Below, piece by piece: positions 32,209-41,837 of a stretch of DNA of 64,000 bases. This DNA comes from Bacteroidales bacterium (GTDB lineage: Bacteria; Bacteroidota; Bacteroidia; Bacteroidales; VadinHA17). The notes below the pieces were generated by a model. That model saw nothing but the letters and a program-made list of their open reading frames with translations. It ran no database searches and was not told where the DNA came from. The position numbers were made by a program, and so were the translations under genes. Position 1 is the stretch's first letter, and every line of letters begins with the position of its first letter. The stretch covers positions 1,240,001-1,304,000 of the forward strand of contig JADJLX010000005.1 in NCBI GenBank assembly GCA_016709865.1. Direction: 5' to 3'.

Positions 32209-32562
32209 TTAATTTCCTGTTAATAGACTTACTATTGTCTCATCGTAACTATCACTTAGTCCGAGGAATGAATTAAAAGACAGCGAACCCTCCATAAGGA
32301 ATATTGAAATCAGGAGAACAACTATTGCAGCCACACCTGTAAGTGCAATACGATAAAAAGCAAAGTTCAGAGATCTGACAAAATCAATTTCCCTTGTTAC
32401 TGCCACCTTTGTTTCGAAAATTCTGTCAAGCACTTTATCGGTAAAATCCTTACTGAAATCGTAAGAGATACCCTCCTTCTCAAGTCTTGCGGAGACTTCA
32501 GAAGGATCAGCGTCGGTGCTTATTGAGCTGATTAACAATTTTTTAATCTCTGATGAGTTCAT
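32209..32562 (-). CDS. Putative anti-sigma factor, single-pass membrane protein
   Basis: A 117-residue protein with a cytoplasmic N-terminal part of about 75 residues and one membrane helix (FYRIALTGVAAIVVLLISIFLM, about 72-93) with a short periplasmic end. It overlaps the ECF sigma gene by 20 nt. No zinc-binding anti-sigma motif (HxxxCxxC) is seen, so the anti-sigma role is inferred only from its position, size and topology. It may hold the sigma factor at the membrane until a signal arrives through the following periplasmic protein. Confidence 0.6.
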   Translation of the reverse strand: MNSSEIKKLLISSISTDADPSEVSARLEKEGISYDFSKDFTDKVLDRIFETKVAVTREIDFVRSLNFAFYRIALTGVAAIVVLLISIFLMEGSLSFNSFLGLSDSYDETIVSLLTGN

Positions 32563-33127
32563 AATGGTTATAATTTTCCAAAATATCCTTTAACTGTTCC
32601 TGAGCCCGGGATAACCTTGAGAGTACTGTTCCGAGCGGCAGATCGAGTATCTCTGCTGTCTCTTTTGTAGAATACCCCTGTAACATCCTCATTGTTATTA
32701 TTATACTAAATTTCGGGTCCATTGCCTTTAACGCCTTGTTTACTATTTCTGTTGCCTCACGCTGTTCCTGTGTGTCCTGATCTGCAACCTCAAATTCATA
32801 CATTTCATTATTTCCCTTCTGGGAAAACATTGAAAAGAACCTTTTTCTTCTTTTTATCTCATTAAGAGTCAGGTTAACAGCAATTCTCTGTATATATGTT
32901 GAGAGTTTTGCTTCTCCCCGGAACTCCGCTAATGAATAATATAATTTAATAAATACCTCTTGTCCAATATCCTCTGCAAAAACAGAATCGCCAAGCATGC
33001 TTTTAACCGTACGTGCAACCATCTTTCTGTACCGGTTCACTATCTCTCCGAAAGCCTGTTTGTCGCCCTCCAGAGCCGCCCTGACCAGTTCATTTTCTTC
33101 AGAAACATTGTACGACTCTTTAATCAT
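32543..33127 (-). CDS. ECF-type RNA polymerase sigma factor
   Basis: A 194-residue sigma-70 family protein of the ECF class. Region 2 includes FGEIVNRYRKMVARTVKSML, the DIGQEVFIKLYYSL core and EFRGEAKLSTYIQRIAVNLTLNEIKRR; region 4 has the helix-turn-helix YSTKETAEILDLPLGTVLSRLSRAQEQL (quoted in part). I start it at ATG 33127; the in-frame TTG 18 nt upstream is less likely. It overlaps the next gene by 20 nt, so the sigma factor, membrane protein and periplasmic protein are one operon. It is not next to the SusCD pair, so it is unlikely to be its dedicated regulator; target genes cannot be told. Confidence 0.93.
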   Translation of the reverse strand: MIKESYNVSEENELVRAALEGDKQAFGEIVNRYRKMVARTVKSMLGDSVFAEDIGQEVFIKLYYSLAEFRGEAKLSTYIQRIAVNLTLNEIKRRKRFFSMFSQKGNNEMYEFEVADQDTQEQREATEIVNKALKAMDPKFSIIITMRMLQGYSTKETAEILDLPLGTVLSRLSRAQEQLKDILENYNHYELIRD

Positions 33128-33231
33128 ACTACAACAAATAGACAATTAATAATGTATTAATATTCCCAATTGTTAATTTTTATTAACACAATTTATTTTC
33201 CGGATAAATTTATCACTCTAAATCTTGACTC

Positions 33232-35211
33232 TTAATGGTTAAAAAGACTATCCTCTTCCACCAGTAACACCTCGTAATCTCTTGTATACCTGACCATAAA
33301 AAGACTCTGGTTCTCAAAACCTGCATTTTCTTCCTTTCGGACAAAATCGAATCTTGTCTGCAGGAGTTCTGGATAATGTTTTTCCGGATTGGATATAAAA
33401 TCCCTCCCGTTCAATGCCAAACCGCTTAAAAAATAGTAAGCAATGTCGTAACCCGACCAGGCAAAGCTCTTTTCAAGTGGCTCGGTAAGGAATTTTCTCC
33501 TGTAGTCGGAATTGAACTGTTTGACATTCTCGTGGGTGTAATCTATCCAGTAAGGCGTTAGTATCTTAAGATCAAGATCAAAGAACAATTTAGGATCAAG
33601 GTTATCAAGATCAAGAAGAGACGGGTATCCGAACACCTTTACATCAAATCTTTTTGAGAGTCCGTGGATCTCTGTTAGGCTCTCGCTGATAACAGGAGTA
33701 TCTTCAGAGGCTATAATGATTATATTCTTTGTGCTTTCTGATAGTGCATGACTGAGTCTGTTTATTGAGTCATTATCAAACATTGACCTGCTGTAGAAGA
33801 GAAATTCCTTGAATTTTATCTCCTCATAGGGCAATTTATAGCTCAGCTCTTTAAAGATCATATCCTTGAATCTTTTCACATCAGAGTCAGACCTGATGGA
33901 GTCTGCATGAATAAAGACCAGGTTATTATCATAATTCTCACTGATTCTTTTTGCAAGAGCTTTCTGAGCAACTTCCAGAGAAGAATTGGCCATAAATAGT
34001 GTTGGATTATTTACGAGAACACTATTATTCATTAATGTTACCGGCGAAACAACCGGAATGCCAAAGTTTCTGGCATAATCGGCAACTATCTGCAAGTTAT
34101 GAGAATAGACTGGACCGATAATAAGGTCCATTCCTGCGAGTTTACCTGAGTTTATTAACCTTGTAATCTCTATCGTATCATCTTTTATATCAAATGCAGA
34201 AATACTGATATCTAGACCTAATGCCCTGAGAGTATCAGCTGCCAGAAGAATTCCCTGGTACATCTCAAGAAAATCGAAACCTTTCTGATAGATCCATTCT
34301 TCAGGTTTTTTACGAGATGGTGGTTTCTTTCCTTTAATCATTTTTGAGGAATCGATCTCAGTGCGATCGGCATTCTCCTTAAAATAGAACGGAAGAAGCA
34401 CAGCAACATTTATAGATCCTTTGAGGTCTTTAACCTTTGTGAAACCAGCAGGTCTTGTATATTTTACTTCCGGCTCTTCTGCTATAACTACAATAGTGTC
34501 GGTTACAGGAGGTGCAACAACTTCAACTTCAGGCACTTTCACCCCTGGAACTCTCACTAAATCACCTACCTGAGGAAACCTCAGGTCCCTGTTCTCTTTT
34601 CTCAATTCCCTTACCGAGAGTCCATATTTTTCAGCAATTGAAGAGAGTGATTCTCCTTTGAGGACTTTATGAAAGATGTATTTCTTCTCCTGATCATCAA
34701 ACTTCTGACGATCGCTCATAAAGACACGTTTTGGTATTGCTATTTCGTATCCGACAGACAATTTATTGATATCGATGCCCTGATTACTCTGAATTATCTC
34801 ATTTTCAGACACCCCATATAACTTCGAGAGTGAATAGACTGTTTCACCCGGCTGCAGGCCATGATACAGGAATTTGCTCTCATCCTTCTGAACCTGTTTT
34901 AAAGGTACAGCATCAGCCGTGGTTACCGTAGCGGTCTGTTTTACCGGGATCCTGAGTGACTGTCCTTCATTTACTCCATATACTGCCGGAGGATTCTCCC
35001 TGGTAAGTTCCTCAACTGTAATTCCGTATGCTCTGGAAATAGAATATGCAGTCTCCCCTTTTTTTACCTGATGTATGTAATAAGCAACACCGGATATAAT
35101 AACTTTTTCTTTTGAGCGCTCCACAACAACCTGAGATAAAGCGACAAAACAATTGGTTGTAATAAGTAAAACTACCAGTATAAATGCACTTAATTTTAGT
35201 CTAGCTATCAT
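33232..35211 (-). CDS. LysM-domain protein with periplasmic substrate-binding-like domain
   Basis: A 659-residue exported protein: signal peptide near residues 7-28, then three LysM peptidoglycan-binding motifs (YYIHQVKKGETAYSISRAYG at about 46-65, FLYHGLQPGETVYSLSKLYG at about 114, and YIFHKVLKGESLSSIAEKYG at about 181), and a C-terminal domain of the type I periplasmic-binding fold (INVAVLLPFYFKENAD near 275, YSHNLQIVADYARNFGIPVV, and AWSGYDIAYYFLSGL). This two-part design is common in Bacteroidetes; the ligand is unknown. It lies downstream of purC on the same strand with a 14-nt gap. It probably attaches to the cell wall in the periplasm. Confidence 0.85.
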   Translation of the reverse strand: MIARLKLSAFILVVLLITTNCFVALSQVVVERSKEKVIISGVAYYIHQVKKGETAYSISRAYGITVEELTRENPPAVYGVNEGQSLRIPVKQTATVTTADAVPLKQVQKDESKFLYHGLQPGETVYSLSKLYGVSENEIIQSNQGIDINKLSVGYEIAIPKRVFMSDRQKFDDQEKKYIFHKVLKGESLSSIAEKYGLSVRELRKENRDLRFPQVGDLVRVPGVKVPEVEVVAPPVTDTIVVIAEEPEVKYTRPAGFTKVKDLKGSINVAVLLPFYFKENADRTEIDSSKMIKGKKPPSRKKPEEWIYQKGFDFLEMYQGILLAADTLRALGLDISISAFDIKDDTIEITRLINSGKLAGMDLIIGPVYSHNLQIVADYARNFGIPVVSPVTLMNNSVLVNNPTLFMANSSLEVAQKALAKRISENYDNNLVFIHADSIRSDSDVKRFKDMIFKELSYKLPYEEIKFKEFLFYSRSMFDNDSINRLSHALSESTKNIIIIASEDTPVISESLTEIHGLSKRFDVKVFGYPSLLDLDNLDPKLFFDLDLKILTPYWIDYTHENVKQFNSDYRRKFLTEPLEKSFAWSGYDIAYYFLSGLALNGRDFISNPEKHYPELLQTRFDFVRKEENAGFENQSLFMVRYTRDYEVLLVEEDSLFNH

Positions 35212-35225
35212 TCTTTATTAATGAA

Positions 35226-36176
35226 TTACAATGATTTAAGATATTCCCTGCAGTTCTTTTCTATCCTTTCAGGGACATTGGTAATATCTGCTTTTACAAA
35301 CTTTTCACCCGTTATCTTCTCATATAGTTCTATATACCTTTCCGATACTTCATTGACAAATTTGTCTGTCATTTCCGGAACTACCTGACCAGTCTGGCCC
35401 TGGAATCCGTTAGCCATCAGCCACTCCCTAACAAATTCCTTTGAGAGTTGCTTCTGGGGAAGCCCTTTATCAAAGCGTTCCTGATACTCATCAGCATAAA
35501 AATACCGTGATGAATCAGGGGTATTGATCTCATCAATAAGGTAGATCCTTCCATCTTTCTTACCAAACTCATATTTTGTATCAACAAGAATCAGGCCATG
35601 ACTGGCAGCTATTTCGGATCCCCTCATAAAAACTGCCATTGTATATTTTTCGATCATTGAATACTCCTTTTCAGGTATCAGACCAGTTTTTATTATTTCC
35701 TCGCGGGAGATATCCTCATCGTGCCTGCCCTGCTCTGCTTTTGTTGTTGGAGTAATAATAGGTTTTTCAAAGCGCTGGTGCTCTTTCATGCCATCAGGAA
35801 TTTTCACTCCGCAGATCTCCCTTGCACCTGCCTTATAGGTACGCCATGAACTTCCTGTGAGATAAGCCCTTACTATCATTTCTACCGGGTATGGCTCACA
35901 CTTATGTCCAAAAGTAACTGTAGGGTCCGGGGTTGCGATTTTCCAGTTAGGTACAATATCACTTGTAGCGTCAAGAAACTTTGCAGCTATCTGATTAAGC
36001 ACCTGGCCCTTATAAGGAATGCCCTTTGGAAGGACAACGTCGAAGGCAGAGATCCTGTCAGATACGATCATCAGAAGGTAGTCATCCTTAATATTATACA
36101 CATCTCTCACCTTTCCCTTGTAGATGCTTTTCTGTCCGGGGAATTTGTAATTTGAACTTAAAATTGTCTTTGCCAT
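35226..36176 (-). CDS. purC: Phosphoribosylaminoimidazole-succinocarboxamide synthase
   Basis: SAICAR synthetase of de novo purine synthesis, which joins CAIR and aspartate with ATP. The 316 residues show the family's conserved runs: [23 protein letters not shown] (quoted in part) at the start, [21 protein letters not shown] near 42, [20 protein letters not shown] near 95, and LVDTKYEFG and [13 protein letters not shown] near 200-225. Length matches the longer eukaryote-like/Bacteroidetes form. The gene starts just after the ctctgtgt repeat and runs into the LysM gene. Confidence 0.95.
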   Translation of the reverse strand: MAKTILSSNYKFPGQKSIYKGKVRDVYNIKDDYLLMIVSDRISAFDVVLPKGIPYKGQVLNQIAAKFLDATSDIVPNWKIATPDPTVTFGHKCEPYPVEMIVRAYLTGSSWRTYKAGAREICGVKIPDGMKEHQRFEKPIITPTTKAEQGRHDEDISREEIIKTGLIPEKEYSMIEKYTMAVFMRGSEIAASHGLILVDTKYEFGKKDGRIYLIDEINTPDSSRYFYADEYQERFDKGLPQKQLSKEFVREWLMANGFQGQTGQVVPEMTDKFVNEVSERYIELYEKITGEKFVKADITNVPERIEKNCREYLKSL

Positions 36177-36196
36177 ATTGTTAATCTATTAACAGT

Positions 36197-36305
36197 TCCT
36201 CTTTCTCTGTGCCTCTCTGTGTCTCCTCAGTGTAACTCTGTGTAACTTTTTTTAAGAACTGTCACAGAGTTACACAGAGGAGGCACAGAGTTACACAGAG
36301 TTATT
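36197..36305. repeat. ctctgtgtaac repeat, inverted arrangement
   Basis: Words of CTCTGTGTAACTCTGTG occur first in forward form (36200-36246) and then as complement (CACAGAGTTACACAGAG, 36262-36300), so the RNA could fold. The phoH-like stop codon lies within it. Confidence 0.7.
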
Positions 36306-37280
36306 CTTTGATTTAGTTTTTAGTTTATCAGCTTCATTTTCTTCGTTTTCATAAGCCCTCACGATCCTCTTTACGAGTTTATGCCGAACTATATCTCTCT
36401 CATCAAACTTTATAATTGAGATCCCTTCGACTCCTGAAAGTATCCGCATTGCCTGAAATAGTCCCGAATCGGTCTTCCTAGGAAGGTCGATCTGAGTTGT
36501 ATCGCCGGTTATAATAAATTTAGAGCTTACCCCCATTCTTGTAAGGAACATCTTAAGCTGGCTTATTGTGGCATTCTGCGCCTCATCAAGTATCACGAAA
36601 GCGTTCTCAAGAGTCCGGCCTCTCATAAATGCAAGGGGAGCGATCTGAACTGTGCCGTCTTCAATCCACGTTTCAAGTTTCTTATATGGCAGCATGTCGT
36701 GAAGGGCATCATAAAGAGGCTGAAGGTATGGATCTAATTTCTCTTTCATATCTCCGGGAAGAAAACCCAATCGCTCACCGGCTTCCACTGCCGGACGAGT
36801 AAGTATAATTTTTTTTACTTCACGCTCCTTTAAAGCCCTCACTGCCAAAGCTATAGAAGTATATGTCTTTCCTGTACCGGCAGGACCTTCAGCAAATACG
36901 AGGTCGTTTGTTCTGTAGTCATTTACAAGCTGAAGCTGGTTTACTGTTCTGGCTCTGACCGGTTTGCCGCTGGTACCAAAAACAATTACCTGTTCAAACT
37001 CACCATTAGATGCCGACTTCATATGTTCAGCATCGAAGAAATACTTCTCTATATCCTGTTCATCGAGCCGATGATACTTCTGGTAATACTCAACAAGTTC
37101 ATTGAACTTCTCTGCAAAGATCGTTATCTCGCCCTCCTCGCCCATGCATTTAATCTCATTGCCACGGGCCATGATCTTAATTTTAGGAAAGAAACTACGT
37201 ATTTTATCAAGCAGCGAATTATTTGTGCCGAAGAAGATTACGGGATCAATATCCTCAAGAAAAATTATTATCTCTGTCAT
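36291..37280 (-). CDS. PhoH family ATPase
   Basis: A 329-residue P-loop ATPase of the PhoH group: an N-terminal KH-like region with about 100 residues, Walker A GPAGTGKT near residues 131-138, RPAVEAGERLGFLPGD near 167, Walker B FVILDEAQNAT near 231, and FIITGDTTQIDLPR near 256. The family is linked to RNA metabolism and toxin-antitoxin-like PIN partners, but no PIN gene is adjacent here. Its last codons (NNSV then TAA) come from the intergenic repeat. It is divergent from the SAM hydrolase gene. Confidence 0.9.
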   Translation of the reverse strand: MTEIIIFLEDIDPVIFFGTNNSLLDKIRSFFPKIKIMARGNEIKCMGEEGEITIFAEKFNELVEYYQKYHRLDEQDIEKYFFDAEHMKSASNGEFEQVIVFGTSGKPVRARTVNQLQLVNDYRTNDLVFAEGPAGTGKTYTSIALAVRALKEREVKKIILTRPAVEAGERLGFLPGDMKEKLDPYLQPLYDALHDMLPYKKLETWIEDGTVQIAPLAFMRGRTLENAFVILDEAQNATISQLKMFLTRMGVSSKFIITGDTTQIDLPRKTDSGLFQAMRILSGVEGISIIKFDERDIVRHKLVKRIVRAYENEENEADKLKTKSKNNSV

Positions 37281-37403
37281 TAAACCTCACAAAATTGAAT
37301 CATACTGGCACTTATTTGCAGGTATTAATTGAGCACTCTGCAAATAGTTCATAAAAAAGTTGATTGAACCCTACAAAGTAAGGTTATTTTTTCCTTAGAA
37401 GAT

Positions 37404-37411
37404 TATCTTTG
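37404..37411 (+). promoter_or_regulatory. -7 element of the SAM hydrolase promoter
   Basis: TATCTTTG matches TAnnTTTG and lies 17 nt before the ATG at 37428. No TTTG is found at the usual spacing. Confidence 0.45.
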
Positions 37412-37427
37412 TTATAAGTTTTTTCGT

Positions 37428-38222
37428 ATGCCCGTAGTTACATTAACAACAGAGTGGAAGCCCGATGATATCTATTATGGAATCATTAAAGGAAAGCTCA
37501 GCACTATGTGTCCCGAAGCAATTGTCATAGATAATGCCGGAAGATTACCCCCTTTCAACATTTCTCACGCGTCGTTCATAATCAGGAATACCTACAATAA
37601 CTACCCAAAAGGTTCGGTTCATATTATCTGTGTACACTCAGAAGCACGTACCGGACAGGATTACCTGGTTGTGAAGGCAAAGGATCATTTCTTTGTAGGT
37701 ACTGATAACGGCATCTTCAACCTTATTCTTAATTCTGATCCCGAGGAAGTAATTAAACTTGAACCTGCAGGCAGTACAGATGAACTTGAGATTTTTGCCA
37801 GGGCTGCAGCCAATATTATTTCGGGGAAAAATCCATCAGAAATAGGAATCCCGCTTAAAACCTTAAGAGAAAAGGTTCCATTGAGAGCGACCATCGATAA
37901 AGATGTGATTATAGGGAGTATCATTTTTATTGATTCTTATGGAAATGCAATCTCAAATATAACCAGGGAAGTATTCTACAGGGTATTCGAAGATAAAGAG
38001 TTCAGGATTCTGATTCAAAGCAATAAAAATTACACCGACACTATTTCAGAAAAGTACAGTGATGTGCCTGTTGGTGAAATGCTTGCAAGGTTTAATCAGC
38101 TTGAATTGCTTGAAATATCAATCAATGGTGCAGATGTTTCGGAACTGCTTGGTGTAAGTCTGGGTTCTGTTGTACGCGTGGACATGGCTCATAAAGCCGC
38201 TGCCCCAAACCGTCTCTTTTAA
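37428..38222 (+). CDS. S-adenosyl-L-methionine hydrolase (DUF62/SAM hydroxide adenosyltransferase family)
   Basis: A 264-residue member of the DUF62 (fluorinase/chlorinase/SAM hydrolase) family, which in most bacteria hydrolyses SAM to adenosine and methionine. The visible features are the start VVTLTTEWKPDDIYYGIIKG (the Thr/Asp site of the family, although the usual LTDFG is TTEWK here), IDNAGRLPPFNISHASFII near residue 37, and VGTDNGIFNLIL near 87. Typical members keep Asp in the first motif; here it is replaced by Glu-Trp, so the exact reaction is less certain. It is followed after 11 nt by mazG, forming a two-gene unit. Confidence 0.8.
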   Translation: MPVVTLTTEWKPDDIYYGIIKGKLSTMCPEAIVIDNAGRLPPFNISHASFIIRNTYNNYPKGSVHIICVHSEARTGQDYLVVKAKDHFFVGTDNGIFNLILNSDPEEVIKLEPAGSTDELEIFARAAANIISGKNPSEIGIPLKTLREKVPLRATIDKDVIIGSIIFIDSYGNAISNITREVFYRVFEDKEFRILIQSNKNYTDTISEKYSDVPVGEMLARFNQLELLEISINGADVSELLGVSLGSVVRVDMAHKAAAPNRLF

Positions 38223-38233
38223 ATAATTATCTG

Positions 38234-39016
38234 ATGAAGGAAAAGAATAAAAGTCTTGAGGAGTTCAGCAGACTTCTTGATATTTTGGATGAGCTCAGGG
38301 TAAAATGTCCCTGGGACATGAAGCAGACAAATGAATCGCTCAGAAAACTCACTATAGAGGAGACATATGAACTCGCTGAATCAATCTCATCAGGTAATGA
38401 TGAGGGAATAAAAAATGAGCTTGGCGATCTTATGCTTCACATTGTCTTCTATGCAAAAATAGGTTCAGAGAAAGGACTCTTTAACATGGGCGATGTACTC
38501 GAAGGTATAAATAAGAAGCTTGTTTACAGACATCCGCATGTTTTCAGCGATGTAAAGGTATCAGGTGCCTCAGAGGTAGAAGAGAACTGGGAACAGCTTA
38601 AGATCAGGGAGCATAATGGATACAAACCGGTCCTTTCGGGTGTACCTGCATCTCTACCGGCTATTATAAAGGCTAACAGGATTCAGGAAAAAGTAAGAGG
38701 TGTCGGATTCGACTGGGAAAACAGGGAACAAATCTGGGATAAGGTTGCTGAGGAGATTGCAGAATTAAAAGCTGAGATAGAAAGTCATAATACAGAATCA
38801 ATAGAATCGGAACTCGGTGATGTATTGTTTTCATTAATCAATGCATCGCGTCTTTATGGGATTGATCCTGAAGCAGCTCTTGAAAAGACAAACAGGAAAT
38901 TCATAAAGCGATTCAATTATCTTGAAAATGAAACACTTAAGAAAGGTATTTCACTTCACGATATGAGTCTTGATGAGATGAATGTGATTTGGGAGGAAGC
39001 TAAAAAACTGGACTAG
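38234..39016 (+). CDS. mazG: Nucleoside triphosphate pyrophosphohydrolase MazG
   Basis: A 260-residue tandem MazG domain protein that hydrolyses NTPs to NMP and PPi. The N-terminal domain carries KCPWDMKQTNESLRKLTIEE (about residues 22-41), the EExxE metal motif of that segment and GDLMLHIVFYAKIG near 66; the C-terminal domain shows GFDWENREQIWDKVAEEIAE, ELGDVLFSLINASR near 196-209 and FIKRFNYLE. Both metal-binding halves look intact. It ends just before the ccccctaaaggggg repeat. Confidence 0.93.
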   Translation: MKEKNKSLEEFSRLLDILDELRVKCPWDMKQTNESLRKLTIEETYELAESISSGNDEGIKNELGDLMLHIVFYAKIGSEKGLFNMGDVLEGINKKLVYRHPHVFSDVKVSGASEVEENWEQLKIREHNGYKPVLSGVPASLPAIIKANRIQEKVRGVGFDWENREQIWDKVAEEIAELKAEIESHNTESIESELGDVLFSLINASRLYGIDPEAALEKTNRKFIKRFNYLENETLKKGISLHDMSLDEMNVIWEEAKKLD

Positions 39017-39023
39017 GTCATTC

Positions 39024-39092
39024 GCCCCCTTCCCCCTAAAGGGGGTATAAATCCGGCCAGAAACTAGCCCCCCTTCAGGGGGGTGGGGGGCA
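39024..39092. repeat. ccccctaaaggggg-type repeat
   Basis: CCCCTTCCCCCTAAAGGGGGT and, 30 nt on, CCCCCCTTCAGGGGGGTGGGGGG form two G/C-run hairpins. The same wording occurs at 60655-60782. The speB stop codon at 39075-39077 lies in the second hairpin. Confidence 0.75.
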
Positions 39093-39923
39093 AAATTTAT
39101 ACGACAGCAGCTGATATATAATTTTTGCCGCAATAAAATCAGGCGATTTATTAGTTTTTGAAGGGCAAAGTTCAACGACATCGAATCCCACAACGTTCCG
39201 GTTTTTTATGACATCTCTCAGAAAATGAATCAATTCAAAATAATCAGGCCCACCAGGTTCAGGTGTACCGGTTGAAGGCATTATCGAAGGATCGAAAACA
39301 TCTAGATCAATTGTTATGTAGACATTTTCTGTCAGTTTATCCAGAGCCTTTTTATACAGATTCTTATCATAATACAGCTCGTGGGAATAGAATATCCTGT
39401 CTTTATCAACATAAGGAAGTTCGCATTCTGACATGCTTCTTATTCCTACCTGTACGATAGGTGCAGACTCGCGTGCTCTTGCCATGGCACAGGCATGATT
39501 GTACTTTGATCCTTCATACTCCTGCCTCAGATCAGCATGAGCATCGAGCTGGAGTATTGTAAGGTTATTATACTTTTCAGCAAATGCTTTGAAACATCCG
39601 ATAGGAACAGTATGGTTCCCGCCAATCGTTACCGGAAACTTGTTCTCATTAAGAAGTGAGGATATTCTTTTGTAAACAGCATGAACCAGCTTATCAGGAG
39701 TCTCCTTTTCAAGGACAGGTTCAACTGTATGTATTCCTTTGAGATGCGCCTCGGAGGATGTTTCAACATCGTAGAATTCAAGATTGACAGAAGCTTCCAG
39801 AATTGCGTCAGGGCCATAGTCGGCCCCTCTCATCCATGTGCTTGTCTCATCATAAGGCACCGGCAAAATGATTATAGCTGATTCAGCATAATTATATACT
39901 ACCTCATTGCCCCCGAAATTCAT
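39075..39923 (-). CDS. speB: Agmatinase / arginase family ureohydrolase
   Basis: A 282-residue ureohydrolase, most like agmatinase, which makes putrescine and urea from agmatine. The two-Mn site is visible: GGNHTVPIG near residue 104, DAHADLRQEYEGSKYNHA near 128-145, and the TIDLDVFDPSIMPSTGTPEPGG motif (quoted in part; TIDLDVFDPSIMP) near 210. I start it at ATG 39923 because the 37 residues upstream in frame are Lys/Arg-rich and are the antisense of the preceding gene's Lys/Ala-rich tail. The last residues (CPPPP) come from the repeat. It follows the DUF5606 gene by 10 nt. Confidence 0.88.
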   Translation of the reverse strand: MNFGGNEVVYNYAESAIIILPVPYDETSTWMRGADYGPDAILEASVNLEFYDVETSSEAHLKGIHTVEPVLEKETPDKLVHAVYKRISSLLNENKFPVTIGGNHTVPIGCFKAFAEKYNNLTILQLDAHADLRQEYEGSKYNHACAMARARESAPIVQVGIRSMSECELPYVDKDRIFYSHELYYDKNLYKKALDKLTENVYITIDLDVFDPSIMPSTGTPEPGGPDYFELIHFLRDVIKNRNVVGFDVVELCPSKTNKSPDFIAAKIIYQLLSYKFCPPPP

Positions 39924-39933
39924 ATGTAATCTA

Positions 39934-40407
39934 TTATTCTTTTTTGGCTTTAGGAGCTGCTTTCTTTTTCTTCTTTTCAGCAGGTGCTTTTTCTTCAGCA
40001 GATTCTTCTTTTGTTTCCGCTTCCTCTTTAACAAGTAGATTCAGAGAATGAAGGATATTATACCAGTGTGCTACTTTCTTAATGTCGCTCACATAAACTT
40101 TATCCTTCGAATAATCGGGAAGGATTGACTCAAACCATGATTTCAGCTTTACAGGATCAGCTTTTGAATCGATTGCAAGGCCGCCATTCTCCTTTTCGTG
40201 AATCAAATCAAAAACTTTACCGAGGGGCATATCCTCCTTTTCAGTAAAAATAGCAATATCTTCAAGTGAGCTCACCTTGGCAGAGCCATAAGCACTACTT
40301 CTCTTTTTTGTCTCCAGATGCTCAATGATTATTGCATTTTTTCCCTGTGCAATAAATTTGAACAGACCCGGTTCACCTGAAATAGCAAGAATATCTTTTA
40401 AAATCAT
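39934..40407 (-). CDS. DUF5606 domain protein
   Basis: A 157-residue protein of a Bacteroidetes-restricted family. The conserved body (LKDILAISGEPGLFKFIAQG, RSSAYGSAKVSSLEDIAIF, VFDLIHEKENGG) is about 125 residues long and is followed by a Lys/Glu/Ala-rich tail (EEKAPAEKKKKKAAPKAKKE) that may bind nucleic acid. No signal peptide. It sits in the run of minus-strand genes from nusB to speB. The role is unknown. A TAAATTTG at 40434-40427 could be its own -7 element. Confidence 0.82.
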   Translation of the reverse strand: MILKDILAISGEPGLFKFIAQGKNAIIIEHLETKKRSSAYGSAKVSSLEDIAIFTEKEDMPLGKVFDLIHEKENGGLAIDSKADPVKLKSWFESILPDYSKDKVYVSDIKKVAHWYNILHSLNLLVKEEAETKEESAEEKAPAEKKKKKAAPKAKKE

Positions 40408-40488
40408 GTTTTTTTGGTTTAGTGTACAAATTTACTCCTTGTATCGATATGTAAGTTTATTATTGAATATTTTTTTTATTTAATTCTT

Positions 40489-41217
40489 TCAGACTAAGTT
40501 TCGTTCTTTTTTGATCTTTTCGTATGCCTCATTAACTTTCTTGAACTTCTCATCAGCAGTCTTTCTGAAATCATCACCAAGATGACTCACTTTATCGGGA
40601 TGATATTTCATTGCCATGCGACGGTAAGCTTTTTTAACCTCATCATTTGTAGCCGAAGGTGCAATTTCAAGAATCTTATAGGATGAATCCGTTTCAGGTA
40701 TGAACATATTCTTGATGGAGAGGAAATCGACTGAGGTAACGCCAAGATATGTTGAAATTTTTTCGAGTAGCTCAATCTCAGCACGGTGAATTGTTGTATC
40801 GGCCAGAGAAACATTAAACAGAAGATGCAGCAACTGAAGACGTGAAGAATAATCCATATTGCTCTTAATCTGTTCGCATACATCCCTTACTGGAATATCC
40901 TGCTTCAGGATATCTTTCAGCATAAGAGTCGCCTGTTTAGCAGACTCCTGTCCAAACTGCCTGACAAAAAACTGTTTCACATAGTCGAGTTCAGACTTTA
41001 CAACAGTTCCATCAGCCTTCATAACAGCGGCTACCAGAACAAGCAGGCTCATTCCAAAATCGCCTTGTTTAGTCGTAGTACTTCCTGTTCTGTATGTTGA
41101 AGTATGAACTGTTGTACTGTCAATTACGGAGCCGACAAGAAAACCAAGAAGTCCGCCAATTGGTCCTCCCATAACAAATCCGAGTCCGCCTCCAAGCCAT
41201 TTTCCAAATATTCCCAT
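40489..41217 (-). CDS. TerB-like / DnaJ (DjlA-type) co-chaperone
   Basis: A 242-residue protein with a glycine-rich hydrophobic N-terminus ([20 protein letters not shown], residues 9-28) that may associate with the membrane, a TerB-like helical domain ([20 protein letters not shown] through [20 protein letters not shown]), and a C-terminal J domain ([20 protein letters not shown] and the HPD motif in [10 protein letters not shown]). DjlA has the same order and stimulates DnaK. It starts 2 nt after coaE and is likely co-transcribed. Confidence 0.88.
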   Translation of the reverse strand: MGIFGKWLGGGLGFVMGGPIGGLLGFLVGSVIDSTTVHTSTYRTGSTTTKQGDFGMSLLVLVAAVMKADGTVVKSELDYVKQFFVRQFGQESAKQATLMLKDILKQDIPVRDVCEQIKSNMDYSSRLQLLHLLFNVSLADTTIHRAEIELLEKISTYLGVTSVDFLSIKNMFIPETDSSYKILEIAPSATNDEVKKAYRRMAMKYHPDKVSHLGDDFRKTADEKFKKVNEAYEKIKKERNLV

Positions 41218-41219
41218 AA

Positions 41220-41837
41220 TCAGCCAGCAGAATTTATATATTTTAAAATGTCTTCATGTATCTTCAGTATAGCAGGAATTATCATGTCATTTTCTGAATT
41301 ATATATCACATAATCAGATAGTTTAATTCTTGATTCATCATCCATCTGGTTTCTCATCCGTTCCAGAACCTGTTCCCGCGACAGGTTATTTCTGTGTTTT
41401 ACCCTGTCGACTCTCTCCTCAATAGGTGCAACGATTGTTGCAATCCTGTCGACCAGTTTATCTGCTCCGCTTTCAAACATGATAGCGGCTTCAATAATAA
41501 CATACGGGGAATTCTGCTGAGCTTCCCAAAGTCTGAAATGTTCAAATACAACAGGGTGGACTAGTGAGTTTACCTTTTCAAGCAGAGAGTTATCATTGAA
41601 GATAAGCTTTGCCAGCTCCATACGGTCAAGAGCGCCTTTTTCATACAGATCCTTCCCTGCAATTGAATTGATACGTTTCATAATAGTCGTATCACTGTCC
41701 ATTATCAGTTTTGCCTCAGGGTCTGCGGAGAAAAACGGGATGCCCAGAACGTTAAATACCCTGCAAACAGAAGTTTTTCCACTTCCTATTCCGCCGGTTA
41801 TTCCAAGCTTAAATCCGGGTTTGGTATCATTTGGCAT
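41220..41837 (-). CDS. coaE: Dephospho-CoA kinase
   Basis: The last step of coenzyme A synthesis: phosphorylates dephospho-CoA. The 205 residues begin with the P-loop [17 protein letters not shown] (residues 12-28), then ADPEAKLIM and the [10 protein letters not shown] motif near 97, and end in the lid region [21 protein letters not shown] (quoted in part) near 158. Length is typical. It overlaps the YbbR-like gene by 11 nt and is followed by the DnaJ-like gene. Confidence 0.95.
   Translation of the reverse strand: MPNDTKPGFKLGITGGIGSGKTSVCRVFNVLGIPFFSADPEAKLIMDSDTTIMKRINSIAGKDLYEKGALDRMELAKLIFNDNSLLEKVNSLVHPVVFEHFRLWEAQQNSPYVIIEAAIMFESGADKLVDRIATIVAPIEERVDRVKHRNNLSREQVLERMRNQMDDESRIKLSDYVIYNSENDMIIPAILKIHEDILKYINSAG

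Noticed and set aside
39924..40034. 37-codon Lys/Arg-rich N-terminal extension of the agmatinase
   Set aside because: It is a shifted reading of the Lys/Ala-rich end of the DUF5606 gene; the ureohydrolase family starts at ATG 39923.
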